Source: Caryophanales bacterium UBA5603 (GTDB lineage: Bacteria > Bacillota_I > Bacilli_A > Izemoplasmatales > Hujiaoplasmataceae). From it: a stretch of 26,870 nucleotides of DNA. Positions 7,718-15,531 of the stretch are shown one piece after another; the stretch's first letter is position 1, and each line of letters begins with the position of its first letter. The stretch covers positions 21,800 to 48,669 of the forward strand of contig DILB01000013.1 of assembly GCA_002424815.1 (NCBI GenBank). The letters are read 5' to 3'. Position numbers and translations under genes: made by a program. The notes under the pieces were generated by a model that saw nothing but the letters and a program-made list of their open reading frames with translations, was not told the DNA's origin and made no database searches.

Positions 7718-8314
7718 TTATTTCTCCATTCCTCTAATTAATATTTTTAAGTATTCTAAACTTTCACTACGAATCGATTCTAATACTTCGAAATTTGTGT
7801 TTTTGTCAATGTATGTCGCTTGTAATCCTGCAACTGCAATATTGATTACTCTTGCGACAGTTTCTTTTGATATTTCTGGATTGGTTTTATCAAATGCAAT
7901 TCCTGAAATCAAATCAGAAATGGATATCTCTTTTAACGTAATAAGTTTTCCTAGTAGTTGTTCTTTTATTTCTAAAGGCGGATTGGCAATACCTTCAAGT
8001 AATACATTAGAACTATTAGGATAGCGTTTTGCATATTGACCTTTCCAAATGACAATATCGATGATTTGTTCAAAAATATCATTTTTCAATTGTGTTTTAA
8101 ACTCACGATATTGTTCTAAAAAGAAATTTAGTTCTCTCTCGAAAACAATATAAAAAAGGTTTGCTTTTGAACTAAAATACTTAAAAATCAGTCCCTTAGA
8201 TACGCTAGCATTTTTCGCAATGACATTGGTGGAAGCAACTAAGTATCCTTTTGTGCCAAACTCGATGAGCGCAGCTTCAATGATATTATCATAAACTGAT
8301 GCTTTCGAATCCAA
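7718..8314 (-). CDS. TetR/AcrR family transcriptional regulator
   Basis: Probable local repressor of the ABC operon. The N-terminal helix-turn-helix is seen as NIIEAALIEFGTKGYLVAST followed by NVIAKNASVSKGLIFKYFSSK, the classic TetR pattern (A...G.S.G..Y.YF..K). The C-terminal about 140 residues form the ligand-binding and dimer domain. The TTG at 8312-8314 is chosen: an AAGGTGG SD sits about 8 nt upstream and the product begins DSKASVYDNI, as TetR proteins usually do. GTG codons at 8321-8326 would add VIFL and overlap the SD. First gene of its operon, directly behind an operator-like palindrome, so autoregulation is likely. The effector is unknown. Confidence 0.88.
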   Translation of the reverse strand: MDSKASVYDNIIEAALIEFGTKGYLVASTNVIAKNASVSKGLIFKYFSSKANLFYIVFERELNFFLEQYREFKTQLKNDIFEQIIDIVIWKGQYAKRYPNSSNVLLEGIANPPLEIKEQLLGKLITLKEISISDLISGIAFDKTNPEISKETVARVINIAVAGLQATYIDKNTNFEVLESIRSESLEYLKILIRGMEK

Positions 8315-8335
8315 AAAAATCACCACCTTATCATC

Positions 8336-8351
8336 GTGACCACCCGGTCAC
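8336..8351. promoter_or_regulatory. Probable TetR operator (GTGACC-N4-GGTCAC)
   Basis: A perfect 6+6 bp inverted repeat with a 4-nt centre (ACCC). It lies 6 nt downstream of the TATAAT of the tetR promoter, i.e. over the expected transcription start, and just before the SD. Bound repressor there would block initiation. Assignment to the adjacent TetR protein is inference from position and symmetry. Confidence 0.7.
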
Positions 8352-8357
8352 ATGTAA

Positions 8358-8386
8358 ATTATACTGCTATATTAAATAATATTCAA
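8358..8386 (-). promoter_or_regulatory. Promoter of the tetR-ABC operon
   Basis: Minus strand TTGAAT (8381-8386), 17-nt spacer, TATAAT (8358-8363): close to the sigma-A consensus. The operator palindrome follows immediately. Confidence 0.8.
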
Positions 8387-8398
8387 GAAGAAAATAAT

Positions 8399-8419
8399 AA
8401 AAAAACTGCCATTAGGCAG
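8399..8419 (-). terminator. Terminator after rluD
   Basis: On the minus strand CTGCC and GGCAG (8406-8410 and 8415-8419) pair around a 4-nt loop, followed by seven Ts (8399-8405). It marks the end of the tcdA-to-rluD cluster just before the tetR promoter. Confidence 0.75.
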
Positions 8420-8422
8420 CTT

Positions 8423-9352
8423 TTATTGATTGTCTTTTCGAAATTTACTTAAAATATCGGCAAAAGGTTTGGGTATATCAACTGAAAAGTTCAAAAACTC
8501 ATGCGTTGTTGGGTGGGTAAAACCTAAAGTGGCTGCGTGAAGAAATTGCCCAAAGTCATCTGATTCAGCTTTTTTTCCATAAATAGGGTCTCCCCATACT
8601 GGATGACCGATAAATGCCAGGTGAACTCTGATTTGATGGGTTCTTCCGGTTTCTAAGATACAACGAATCAATGTCGCGTTAGAAAATCTTTCTAATACGA
8701 CAAAATGAGTGACAGCGGGTTTCCCAAACTCATGAACCGCCATACGTTTACGATCTTTATAATCACGTCCAATCGGTGCTTCTATCTTTCCGTTTGGATT
8801 TCCAATCACACCTTTTACTAAAGCAAGATATTCTCGTTTAGTTTCTTTAGCTTTGAGTTCTTCCGCAAGAATTCGATGCGACTCATCATTTTTCGCTACC
8901 ATCAAAAGTCCACTTGTATCTTTATCTATTCGATGAACAATTCCGGGACGCAATGGATGAGATCCTTGCGAAAGTTGATTAATGTGATATAACAATCCGT
9001 TGACGAGGGTATGTTCATAGTTTCCTGGAGCGGGGTGAACAACCATCCCAGAAGGTTTGTTCACAACTAAAACATCATCATCTTCATAGATTATATCAAG
9101 ATCCATTTTTTCAGCGACAAGATTCATTTCGGTCAAAGGAATCTCGGTGATTTGAATAAAATCTCCGGGTCTAACCACATAATTTGCTTTAATTGAATCA
9201 CCATTGACTAACAAGGTATTATTTTTAATAATCTTTTGTATTAAAGTCCGTGAATATTGAGGAAATAAGAGCGTAACGAATCGATCAATTCGCATCAATT
9301 CATCGGTCGGTAATACTTCATATTCAATAGCATATTCAAACTCGGTTTGCAT
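8423..9352 (-). CDS. rluD: RluA/RluD-family 23S rRNA pseudouridine synthase
   Basis: Isomerises uridines in 23S rRNA (or another structured RNA, since RluA-family substrates vary). It has 309 residues. The S4-like RNA-binding domain is at about 17-70 (LMRIDRFVTLLFPQYSRTLI). The catalytic domain follows, with HRIDKDTSGLLMVAKN, where Asp143 is the catalytic aspartate. Later motifs are LETGRTHQIRVHLAFIGHPVWGD and the C-terminal LHAATLGFTHP, all typical. The start overlaps the 3' end of lspA by 17 nt, the usual lspA-rluD pairing of Bacillota (ylyB in Bacillus). The exact target uridine(s) cannot be assigned from sequence. Confidence 0.93.
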   Translation of the reverse strand: MQTEFEYAIEYEVLPTDELMRIDRFVTLLFPQYSRTLIQKIIKNNTLLVNGDSIKANYVVRPGDFIQITEIPLTEMNLVAEKMDLDIIYEDDDVLVVNKPSGMVVHPAPGNYEHTLVNGLLYHINQLSQGSHPLRPGIVHRIDKDTSGLLMVAKNDESHRILAEELKAKETKREYLALVKGVIGNPNGKIEAPIGRDYKDRKRMAVHEFGKPAVTHFVVLERFSNATLIRCILETGRTHQIRVHLAFIGHPVWGDPIYGKKAESDDFGQFLHAATLGFTHPTTHEFLNFSVDIPKPFADILSKFRKDNQ

Positions 9353-9842
9353 CTGCGTCCGCCTTCATTCTTCGGGGATCTAAAATAAATTGATCAAACA
9401 TAAAAATTGAGATACCAACCGTTAAGCACATATCCGCAACATTAAAAACATAGTCCCATATTCCACGAAAATCTAAAAAATCGACGACCTTGTGGTCCGG
9501 TTGAAAAATTCTGTCAATAAAATTTCCTAAAGTTCCTGCAACGAGAAGCGCTAAACTGATGTTATATAACCACCGACGCCGATCTTTCCAATCGTTTTTA
9601 TAGAATAAGTAGGAAAAAATACCTAAACCTAGAATTCCAAAAGCAATAAAGATTAAATAATTGGATCCACTGTTTCCACCCAGTCCAAAAACAGCACCGG
9701 GATTTCTCACATAAGTAAAATGGAAGAAATCTTGAATGATGGGTATGGTCTGTCCAACCGAATCAAATGATGCGACAGTCCATGCTTTTGTGAGCTGGTC
9801 GATGATGACTAATGCCAGAATTACAAGAAGATAAATTATCAT
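9336..9842 (-). CDS. lspA: Lipoprotein signal peptidase (signal peptidase II)
   Basis: Membrane aspartyl protease that removes signal peptides from lipid-modified prolipoproteins. It has 168 residues and four hydrophobic spans. Conserved motifs are DQLTKAW (15-21), VRNPGAVFGL, GNFIDR with catalytic Asp110, and FNVADMCLTVG with catalytic Asp137. The SD AGAGGAG is well placed. It is flanked by an unknown membrane protein upstream and rluD downstream (17-nt overlap). Likely substrates in this window are the lipobox proteins at 4649-5068 and 24729-26006. Confidence 0.96.
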   Translation of the reverse strand: MIIYLLVILALVIIDQLTKAWTVASFDSVGQTIPIIQDFFHFTYVRNPGAVFGLGGNSGSNYLIFIAFGILGLGIFSYLFYKNDWKDRRRWLYNISLALLVAGTLGNFIDRIFQPDHKVVDFLDFRGIWDYVFNVADMCLTVGISIFMFDQFILDPRRMKADADANRV

Positions 9843-9854
9843 GTCACAACTCCT

Positions 9855-10232
9855 CTAGACCCATAAAATTGGTATTAAAACAAAAATGAAAAGCAGACCA
9901 ATAATAAATACAATCGTCATCCAAATCAAAGAATGAGTCATCCAAATTGATTTTATATCGGTTGTGGTATCGGGCTTTTTTAAGATGAGCGCTTTTGCGG
10001 TTAATTTGTTTATAGTATACACATTCATCATTGCAGCAAAGGTAATAAGAATAACAAAAGTATTTAATCGGTGCATAAAAATCATCGCGGTTTCAACTAA
10101 GATAATATAAATTGGTACAAAGATAAGGGTGCTATAAACAATTCCCCCAAGAAGGGCGTCAAGAACTTCCTTCCATGAAAAATCTTTGAAAAGTTGCCGA
10201 CATTTATTCAAAAATACTTTCATTTCATTCAC
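9855..10232 (-). CDS. Uncharacterised small membrane protein between the Lon-like protease and lspA
   Basis: 125 residues with an amphipathic start (MNEMKVFLNKCRQLFKDFSWKEV) and three or four hydrophobic segments, e.g. GGIVYSTLIFVPIYIILV and IWMTIVFIIGLLFIFVLIP. No family is recognised. It overlaps the 3' end of the Lon-like gene by 8 nt and ends 12 nt before lspA, so it belongs firmly to this operon. There is no signal-peptide cleavage site and no catalytic motif. An alternative start three codons later (MKVFLNK) has an equally good SD (AGGTGA). A partner of the Lon-like protease is possible but is only inference from position. Confidence 0.75.
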   Translation of the reverse strand: MNEMKVFLNKCRQLFKDFSWKEVLDALLGGIVYSTLIFVPIYIILVETAMIFMHRLNTFVILITFAAMMNVYTINKLTAKALILKKPDTTTDIKSIWMTHSLIWMTIVFIIGLLFIFVLIPILWV

Positions 10233-11277
10233 CTAACCCTTGTAAGTAATCCAAGGCATCAGCGAACGTTGCAATGGGTATTACCCATCCATCGGGATTA
10301 ATTCCCAATTCTTCACAGGCCCTTATAGCTTCGACATAATTGTCATAGTAATAATTAGAATCTAAACTTGGTATAAAGAATACGTCGACTTTATTCATGT
10401 ATGCTGTGGCTATTTTTTGTTTCACTCCGCCTATATAACCGACGGATCCATCGTAACCAATTGTTCCTGTTCCAGCAATTTTTAAACCTTGGGTTATATC
10501 CTCTTTGACAAGCATATTATAAATGGCTAGCGTTTGAAGAAGTCCTCCACTCGGGCCACCAATGTTTGAATTTACGACACGGTAAGATGGGAAAGTTAAT
10601 TCTTTATCAACAAAGTATGAAGCTCTAAATGTAATTCCAAATTTATTAGTAGTCGCATCTTTGGTCAGTGTCACTGTATACATTTCGTTATTACTATTTT
10701 TAAAAGTGAAATCGTAAGCGTTACTTAATAAAGTATTATTGGCAATTTCACTGACTACCGTGACCGTTCCATTATCGCCTTCTACTTTAATAAATTCATC
10801 CCCAAAAGCAATCGATTGATAATTCGATAAATAAGATGCTTTGCTATAAACTAGAACTTTTTCGACATAACTGATTGTAATATCGGGGTTATCGATTTGG
10901 GCAGCCAAAAAAGCGACAATAAGTGAGGCGTCTACCGAAGTATATTTATCCCAATAACTGATTTGAGACCTTTCTTCATTGGTATAATCTGCATAGGAAC
11001 CGGTTAAGGCAGCAATAGTCGTGTATGGTGAAAAATAGCCCACAATAAACTGAAAAAACGAAGGACGATTAACCACGATAATGTAAGTTGTCGATATCGA
11101 TCCTTGGGCTACTTTTTCTTGGTTATAATCAATTTCAATAAGGTTTTCAACTTCAGCTAACCCACCAGGAGCATCCATATAATACTGTATAGGATACACT
11201 AAAAGAAATAATAGGCAAAGATAGGGAATGAGTAGCAAACGTACGATTGGCCAAGCTTTATTGGTCAGTTCATTCAT
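10225..11277 (-). CDS. Membrane-anchored Lon-like (S16) serine protease, YlbL-related
   Basis: 350 residues: one N-terminal transmembrane span (about 9-33), a middle region, and a C-terminal Lon-type (S16) protease domain without an AAA+ module. The dyad serine is in GGPSGGLL (Ser243). The lysine is in GGVKQK (Lys288, by alignment of the motif with Lon). GTGTIGYDGSVGYIGG between them is the conserved Lon core. The middle part contains a region that in YlbL/SepM proteins is a PDZ domain, but here it is too divergent to assign from sequence alone. The active site is expected outside the membrane. It overlaps the dCMP deaminase gene and the next membrane-protein gene by 8 nt each. Confidence 0.85.
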   Translation of the reverse strand: MNELTNKAWPIVRLLLIPYLCLLFLLVYPIQYYMDAPGGLAEVENLIEIDYNQEKVAQGSISTTYIIVVNRPSFFQFIVGYFSPYTTIAALTGSYADYTNEERSQISYWDKYTSVDASLIVAFLAAQIDNPDITISYVEKVLVYSKASYLSNYQSIAFGDEFIKVEGDNGTVTVVSEIANNTLLSNAYDFTFKNSNNEMYTVTLTKDATTNKFGITFRASYFVDKELTFPSYRVVNSNIGGPSGGLLQTLAIYNMLVKEDITQGLKIAGTGTIGYDGSVGYIGGVKQKIATAYMNKVDVFFIPSLDSNYYYDNYVEAIRACEELGINPDGWVIPIATFADALDYLQGLGE

Positions 11278-11746
11278 TGATATTCACCGATAGATTAAAG
11301 TTTACTAGCTTTCGTGTCTTTACGTTTGCTGCATTTAGCATCCTCTTTGCTGCCAAATCAGTATCTGTTCCTAAATATTTATCAGAAAGATAAATGATTT
11401 CTTTGATTCCAGCTTGAATGATAAGTTTCGAACATTCATTACATGGAAATAAGGTTACATATATTTTTGCACCTTCTAAAGGAACCGTTGCATTGAGAAT
11501 CGCATTGGGTTCGGCATGAACAACATAAGGATATTTTGTTTCTAAAAATGCTCCTTCTCTTTCCCAAGGAAATTCATCATCATTGCAGCCAATGGGCAAA
11601 CCATTATATCCAATACCCACAATACGGTTTTTTTGGTTTACAATGCAAGCACCTACTTGACTAGAGTCATCTTTCGAACGCAAACTAGAAAGATAAGCAA
11701 CCCCCATAAAATACGTATCCCATGAAATATAATTATTTCGTTTCAT
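11270..11746 (-). CDS. Deoxycytidylate (dCMP) deaminase
   Basis: Zinc-dependent deaminase converting dCMP to dUMP for dTMP synthesis. It has 158 residues. The zinc ligands and catalytic glutamate are His78 and Glu80 in VVHAEPNAIL, and Cys102/Cys105 in FPCNECSKLI. GIGYNGLPIGCNDDEFPW is the substrate-loop motif of the dCMP deaminase/ComEB family. A C-terminal extension on the deaminase core, as in some ComEB proteins, is absent. It starts 4 nt after the psuG stop with an AAAGGA SD, and overlaps the Lon-like gene by 8 nt. The family is secure; which of the ComEB-type names fits best is not. Confidence 0.92.
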   Translation of the reverse strand: MKRNNYISWDTYFMGVAYLSSLRSKDDSSQVGACIVNQKNRIVGIGYNGLPIGCNDDEFPWEREGAFLETKYPYVVHAEPNAILNATVPLEGAKIYVTLFPCNECSKLIIQAGIKEIIYLSDKYLGTDTDLAAKRMLNAANVKTRKLVNFNLSVNINE

Positions 11747-11750
11747 GCTA

Positions 11751-12668
11751 TCAATGTCCTTTTATAAAATTTTTAGCAATATCAGCTGCTAAAGCGCAAT
11801 TATTATATACGAGGGCAATATTTGCTAGCAAACTTTTCCCTCCTGTAATATCAACAATGCGTTTTAATAAAAACGGCGTGGTCTCTTTGCCTTTAATTCC
11901 GAGTTGATTCATTTCAATCAAAGCAGATTCAATTGCTTCATCAATTAAATGACGTGGAAAGGACATCTCTTGTGGAATTGGATTACATATTAATGTGCCA
12001 CCATGAAGACCTAAACTGTCTTTGGTTTTCAGAAATTCAGCAATCGATTCGGGTGTATCATAGCGAAAATCAACGTAAAAATCGGATTCGCGAGTATAAA
12101 AAGCGGGTAAAACATTGGTTTGATATCCGATAACGGGTACACCACGAGTTTCTAAATATTCCAAAGTTTTTCCTAAATCAAGAATTGATTTTGCTCCAGC
12201 ACAAATGACTGTTACATCCGTTTTGGCAAGTTCTTCAAGATCGGCTGAAATATCCATTGAAGTTTCTGAACCACGATGGACACCGCCAATTCCTCCCGTC
12301 GCAAAAAAACGAATCGATGCCCATTGAGCAACTATCATTGTTGCTGCTACAGTGAGAGCTCCGTTTTTTTTGGAAGTAACCACATAGGGAATATCGCGTC
12401 GGGAAGTTTTATGAACCTCTGCTGTTGGCAGAGCAATTCGTTCAATTTCATCTGGGGTTAAGCCAACCGTAATGATACCATCAATAATCGCAATGGTCGC
12501 TGGAACCGCCCCGTGTTCCCGAATAATATCTTCGCATTTCTTTGCAGTTTGAATATTCTCAGGGTACGGCATTCCATGTGAAATGATGGTTGATTCTAAT
12601 GCTACAACTGGTTGATTTTTAGATAAGGCTTCCTGAACTTCAGGATGAATTTTTAGAGCAACGTTCAT
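11751..12668 (-). CDS. psuG: Pseudouridine-5'-phosphate glycosidase
   Basis: Splits pseudouridine 5'-phosphate to uracil and ribose 5-phosphate (reversibly) in pseudouridine salvage. 305 residues, full length. The start VVALESTIISHGMPYPEN includes the catalytic glutamate (Glu25), and the two lysines expected from PsuG structures are in VHKTSRRDIPYV and CAGAKSILDLG. FFATGGIGGVHRG is also diagnostic. The SD GGAGT lies about 8 nt before the ATG. No pseudouridine kinase (psuK) gene is adjacent or anywhere in this window; in many genomes the two are neighbours or fused. It lies between msrA and dCMP deaminase in one close-packed strand. Confidence 0.95.
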   Translation of the reverse strand: MNVALKIHPEVQEALSKNQPVVALESTIISHGMPYPENIQTAKKCEDIIREHGAVPATIAIIDGIITVGLTPDEIERIALPTAEVHKTSRRDIPYVVTSKKNGALTVAATMIVAQWASIRFFATGGIGGVHRGSETSMDISADLEELAKTDVTVICAGAKSILDLGKTLEYLETRGVPVIGYQTNVLPAFYTRESDFYVDFRYDTPESIAEFLKTKDSLGLHGGTLICNPIPQEMSFPRHLIDEAIESALIEMNQLGIKGKETTPFLLKRIVDITGGKSLLANIALVYNNCALAADIAKNFIKGH

Positions 12669-12672
12669 GATA

Positions 12673-13170
12673 TTACTCCTTTCGTTCTTCCGGTTTCAAT
12701 AAATTTAAATTGATATGGCAGTAGCCAGTTGGATTCTTAACCAAGTATTCTTGATGATAATCTTCTGCATCATAGAAAGGTGCAGCTGCTTTTACATAAG
12801 TATAAATCTTTTTTGTGTATTTTTTCTGAAGTTTTTTGAGATATTCAGTTATTTGGTTTTCATCTTCAACATCAATAAAATAGATTGCACTACGATATTG
12901 AACACCGATATCGTGACCTTGACGATTGAATTCAGTTGGATTAATAATTCTAAAAAAGTGATCCATCAGCGTTTGTAAGGTTAAAACCGATTCATCATAA
13001 GTCAAAAAAACGGCTTCAACATGGCCAGAACTATTGCATACTTCCTTGTAAGTGGGATTAGCACCATCTCCGTCTGTGTATCCAACTCGTGTCGTTAAGA
13101 CGCCTTTAAGTCTTGAAAAATAGGCCTCAACACCCCAAAAGCAACCACCTGCTAATATTATTTTTTTCAT
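12673..13170 (-). CDS. msrA: Peptide methionine-S-sulfoxide reductase MsrA
   Basis: Repairs oxidised methionine (S-epimer) in proteins, using thioredoxin as reductant. 165 residues. The active site is GGCFWG near the N-terminus with catalytic Cys10. VGYTDG, YHQEYLVKNPTGYCHI and the GHDIGVQYRS stretch are conserved MsrA motifs. The only clearly visible candidate resolving cysteine is the one in GYCHI; the extended Cys tail of E. coli-type MsrA is absent. No MsrB domain is fused. Its start lies only 1 nt after the tcdA stop (TAA then A then ATG), so the pair is translationally linked. No signal peptide, so cytoplasmic. Confidence 0.94.
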   Translation of the reverse strand: MKKIILAGGCFWGVEAYFSRLKGVLTTRVGYTDGDGANPTYKEVCNSSGHVEAVFLTYDESVLTLQTLMDHFFRIINPTEFNRQGHDIGVQYRSAIYFIDVEDENQITEYLKKLQKKYTKKIYTYVKAAAPFYDAEDYHQEYLVKNPTGYCHINLNLLKPEERKE

Positions 13171-13171
13171 T

Positions 13172-13864
13172 TTATGTCTCCTCTTTTATTATTTCATTGA
13201 TGACATATGATGCCATCATTAAACCTGCAACCGGTGGGACTGTTGAAGAAGATCCAAGTTTTATATCTTGATTCATCGACTCAATCGGTAATTCTTTAGA
13301 ATATACAACCGGTATATCTAAGGTGTATCCTGCTTGTCTTAGTTGATAACGAAGCGTTTTAGCTAGAGGACAAATTTCTGTTTTTTTAAGTGTTGTCAGT
13401 TCAATTTGTTCAGGATGCATTTTTTTAGCAAACCCCATTGAAGAAATAATCGGAATCGCTTGCTTAATAGCATGACTAATAAGCAAAATTTTTGAAGGAA
13501 TCGTATCGATGGCATCAATGATAAAGTCGGGATTCGTTGAAAAAATTTTGCTTGAAGATTGTTCATTAAAAAACAACTGAAAGGTGTGCACAATACACTT
13601 GGGATTGATGTCTCGTATGCGATCCTTCATAACTTCAACTTTGGGTTTCCCAAGCGTACTTTCTAAGGCAATCAGTTGACGATTGATATTGGTAATATCA
13701 ACAACATCATGGTCAACAAGAAATATTTCACCGATGCCACTTCGCGCAATCGCTTCAGCAGCAAATGAACCTACCCCACCTAAGCCAACAATCATGATTC
13801 TTTTTTGATTAAGATTTTTGACGGACTTTTGGCCGACTAAAGCTTCTAATCGATTGAATCGCAT
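13172..13864 (-). CDS. tcdA: tRNA threonylcarbamoyladenosine dehydratase (TcdA/CsdL-type, ThiF/E1 family)
   Basis: ATP-dependent E1-like enzyme that cyclises t6A to ct6A at tRNA position 37. 230 residues from the ATG at 13862-13864, chosen for an AGGAG SD 5 nt upstream; the frame is open further up to a TTG (13889-13891) inside a hairpin, which is unlikely. The N-terminal Rossmann loop is GLGGVGS (27-33). It continues with DHDVVDITNINRQ, the ThiF/MoeB adenylation motif, and DAIDTIPSKILLI. VPPVAGLMMASYVI near the end is also typical. No CxxC zinc pair is present, which argues for TcdA rather than MoeB/ThiF. The cyclisation function is inferred from the family. Confidence 0.88.
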   Translation of the reverse strand: MRFNRLEALVGQKSVKNLNQKRIMIVGLGGVGSFAAEAIARSGIGEIFLVDHDVVDITNINRQLIALESTLGKPKVEVMKDRIRDINPKCIVHTFQLFFNEQSSSKIFSTNPDFIIDAIDTIPSKILLISHAIKQAIPIISSMGFAKKMHPEQIELTTLKKTEICPLAKTLRYQLRQAGYTLDIPVVYSKELPIESMNQDIKLGSSSTVPPVAGLMMASYVINEIIKEET

Positions 13865-13883
13865 TGACACTCCTAACAAATAA

Positions 13884-13899
13884 GGCTGCAAGCGCAGCC
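13884..13899. terminator. GC-rich hairpin after the AI-2E unit, possible terminator
   Basis: GGCTGC (13884-13889) and GCAGCC (13894-13899) pair around a 4-nt loop, right behind the stop of the 13901-14344 gene. On the minus strand it is followed only by TTATTTGTT, a poor U-run, so termination is probably incomplete. Confidence 0.5.
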
Positions 13900-13900
13900 G

Positions 13901-14344
13901 TTATTTCTTTTTCATATAATCGTATTTAAAGAATTTTCGGTTGAGGTTTAGCAAGATATAAATTAACACTGCCACAACAACAACAAGGACATTTGCAATA
14001 TATTGGCGATTTCCACCCATGTAGTCATAGATAACGACTAATCCCAAGACACCAAAAGAGCAGATGAATAACAAATAAACAAACTCATTTTGATAATCTG
14101 CTTTCACGCGACGTTTTAGAAGATCACGTTGAAACAGTAAAACACCAGTTCCAATCAAAGTTAATATGAAATTGGCAATAGCCAGCCAAAAGATGAACTG
14201 GTTGATGTTTAATTTCTGATCAATTTCAAAGACATAAGTGACAACCAAAATAATTGGCAACAACCAAATCATTGTCGCATAGAAATTAATGACTTTGATT
14301 TCGTATTGAGAATAGATTCTAGTTTTTCGCTTCTTATCAATCAT
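13901..14344 (-). CDS. Uncharacterised small membrane protein, coupled to the AI-2E-family gene
   Basis: 147 residues with four hydrophobic segments in two hairpins: FYATMIWLLPIILVVTYVF, FIFWLAIANFILTLIGTGVL, FVYLLFICSFGVLGLVVI and a last span VLVVVVAVLIYILL. The N-terminus is basic (MIDKKRKTR) and the C-terminus ends in KYDYMKKK, both likely cytoplasmic. No family is recognised. The start overlaps the end of the AI-2E-family gene by 4 nt in an ATGA junction, so the two are co-translated. A hairpin follows. Its role cannot be told from sequence; a small accessory subunit of the neighbouring transporter is possible. Confidence 0.8.
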   Translation of the reverse strand: MIDKKRKTRIYSQYEIKVINFYATMIWLLPIILVVTYVFEIDQKLNINQFIFWLAIANFILTLIGTGVLLFQRDLLKRRVKADYQNEFVYLLFICSFGVLGLVVIYDYMGGNRQYIANVLVVVVAVLIYILLNLNRKFFKYDYMKKK

Positions 14345-15468
14345 CCTGTGTTCGCCACGCCTTCATCGGGTTGATTCAACTTACGTGCTTTAATTTCTTT
14401 AAAGAAATTCCAAATAACACGAATGGAAGCAGCGATTGGCGAAGCAAATACAACCCCTAACGCACCGAATAGCGAACCGAAAAAGAGGATGGAAATAATG
14501 ATTACAATTGGATGAATCTCCAATTGGCGACCCATAATAATCGGTTGGAAAATATTACCTTCAATAAATTGAATCACCACATTGACCGCAAGGACCAATA
14601 AAGGACCTGGTCCAACAGGAGCACTGATAAATGCATAAGTAATAGGTGGTACGGCAGCTATAATAGTTCCAAAATAAGGAATGATGTTGGTTAGACCAAC
14701 AATAAGTCCGAATACAAAGAAATATTTAAGTCCAATTAATTTATATACAATTGTAGCCACCGATCCTATCGCAATCATTAAAATTAATTGACCACGAAGA
14801 TAAGCACCAACCGTTTGATTGAGTCGCGATCCAAGTTCAGCCACATTTTTTTCATGTTTTTGCGGAATGATTGATCGCATACGCTCAGTGATTAACTCAT
14901 AATCTAGTAAATAGTAGAGTAATAAAATAGGAACCAAGGCAATCGTTGTGATAATGGGAATCGCAACGCTACCAACTGAGGCAAGAAAAGTCGGTAATAA
15001 ATTGTTCAACCATTCGCCAATAATGTTTGTATCTTCGATATAAGCCATGATTCGATCAAAAATATCGGTTCCCAATATAAATCCATCACGCATATCAACT
15101 GTAAGGTAAGTAATGACTTTTGGAAAATCATTTGAGAAGAAATTGTTAATTTCAGATATGACGAGAGGCGTTACAAAAAAGAACCCTGCAAACACGATAC
15201 CTATACCGAGAATAAAAACAATCGCTAAGGAAAGTCCTCGTGGACCAATTCCTTTTTTCTCAAGATATTTTATGAGTGGGAAAAATAGGAGAGCAATAAG
15301 ATAAGCAAGCGATACTGGAAGTATCACAGATTTAACGGCACTTGTAATCCAGTTCCAAAGGTCTTTAAATTGAATAGCCATGAATAAAAGCGCCATCACT
15401 AAAAGCGCGATAGATAGATACTTTATAATCCGATTCAGGGTTTGATCAGAGATAGGTTGTTTCTTCAA
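14341..15468 (-). CDS. AI-2E family transporter (multi-pass membrane protein)
   Basis: 375 residues from a TTG at 15466-15468. This start has AAGGGCGTGA 7 nt upstream, while an upstream in-frame TTG (15490-15492) lies in the -10 box of the promoter. The product has about eight hydrophobic spans. It includes the conserved middle stretch LGLKYFFVFGLIVGLTNIIPYFG and the segment GNIFQPIIMGRQLEIHPIVIIISILFFG, hallmarks of the AI-2E (TqsA/YdjZ-like) family. Family members export AI-2 or act as Na+/H+ antiporters, so the substrate remains open. It overlaps the next membrane-protein gene by 4 nt and lies downstream of hisS but has its own promoter. Confidence 0.88.
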   Translation of the reverse strand: MKKQPISDQTLNRIIKYLSIALLVMALLFMAIQFKDLWNWITSAVKSVILPVSLAYLIALLFFPLIKYLEKKGIGPRGLSLAIVFILGIGIVFAGFFFVTPLVISEINNFFSNDFPKVITYLTVDMRDGFILGTDIFDRIMAYIEDTNIIGEWLNNLLPTFLASVGSVAIPIITTIALVPILLLYYLLDYELITERMRSIIPQKHEKNVAELGSRLNQTVGAYLRGQLILMIAIGSVATIVYKLIGLKYFFVFGLIVGLTNIIPYFGTIIAAVPPITYAFISAPVGPGPLLVLAVNVVIQFIEGNIFQPIIMGRQLEIHPIVIIISILFFGSLFGALGVVFASPIAASIRVIWNFFKEIKARKLNQPDEGVANTG

Positions 15469-15491
15469 AATATCACGCCCTTCATTTTTCA

Positions 15492-15520
15492 ATTATAGCA
15501 TAATTGTGAGGAAAAAACAT
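15492..15520 (-). promoter_or_regulatory. Promoter of the AI-2E-family gene
   Basis: Minus strand TATAAT (15492-15497) with a weak -35 (ATGTTT, 15515-15520) at 17 nt. The start of transcription would fall near 15485, about 17 nt before the TTG, which rules out the longer reading of the AI-2E gene. Confidence 0.5.
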
Positions 15521-15529
15521 GGGTTTTTT
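15512..15529. terminator. Weak terminator after hisS
   Basis: AAAAAAC (15512-15518) and GTTTTTT (15523-15529) pair around a 4-nt loop, two bases past the hisS stop. The stem is almost all A-T and overlaps the -35 region of the AI-2E promoter, so its strength is doubtful. Confidence 0.4.
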
Positions 15530-15531
15530 AT

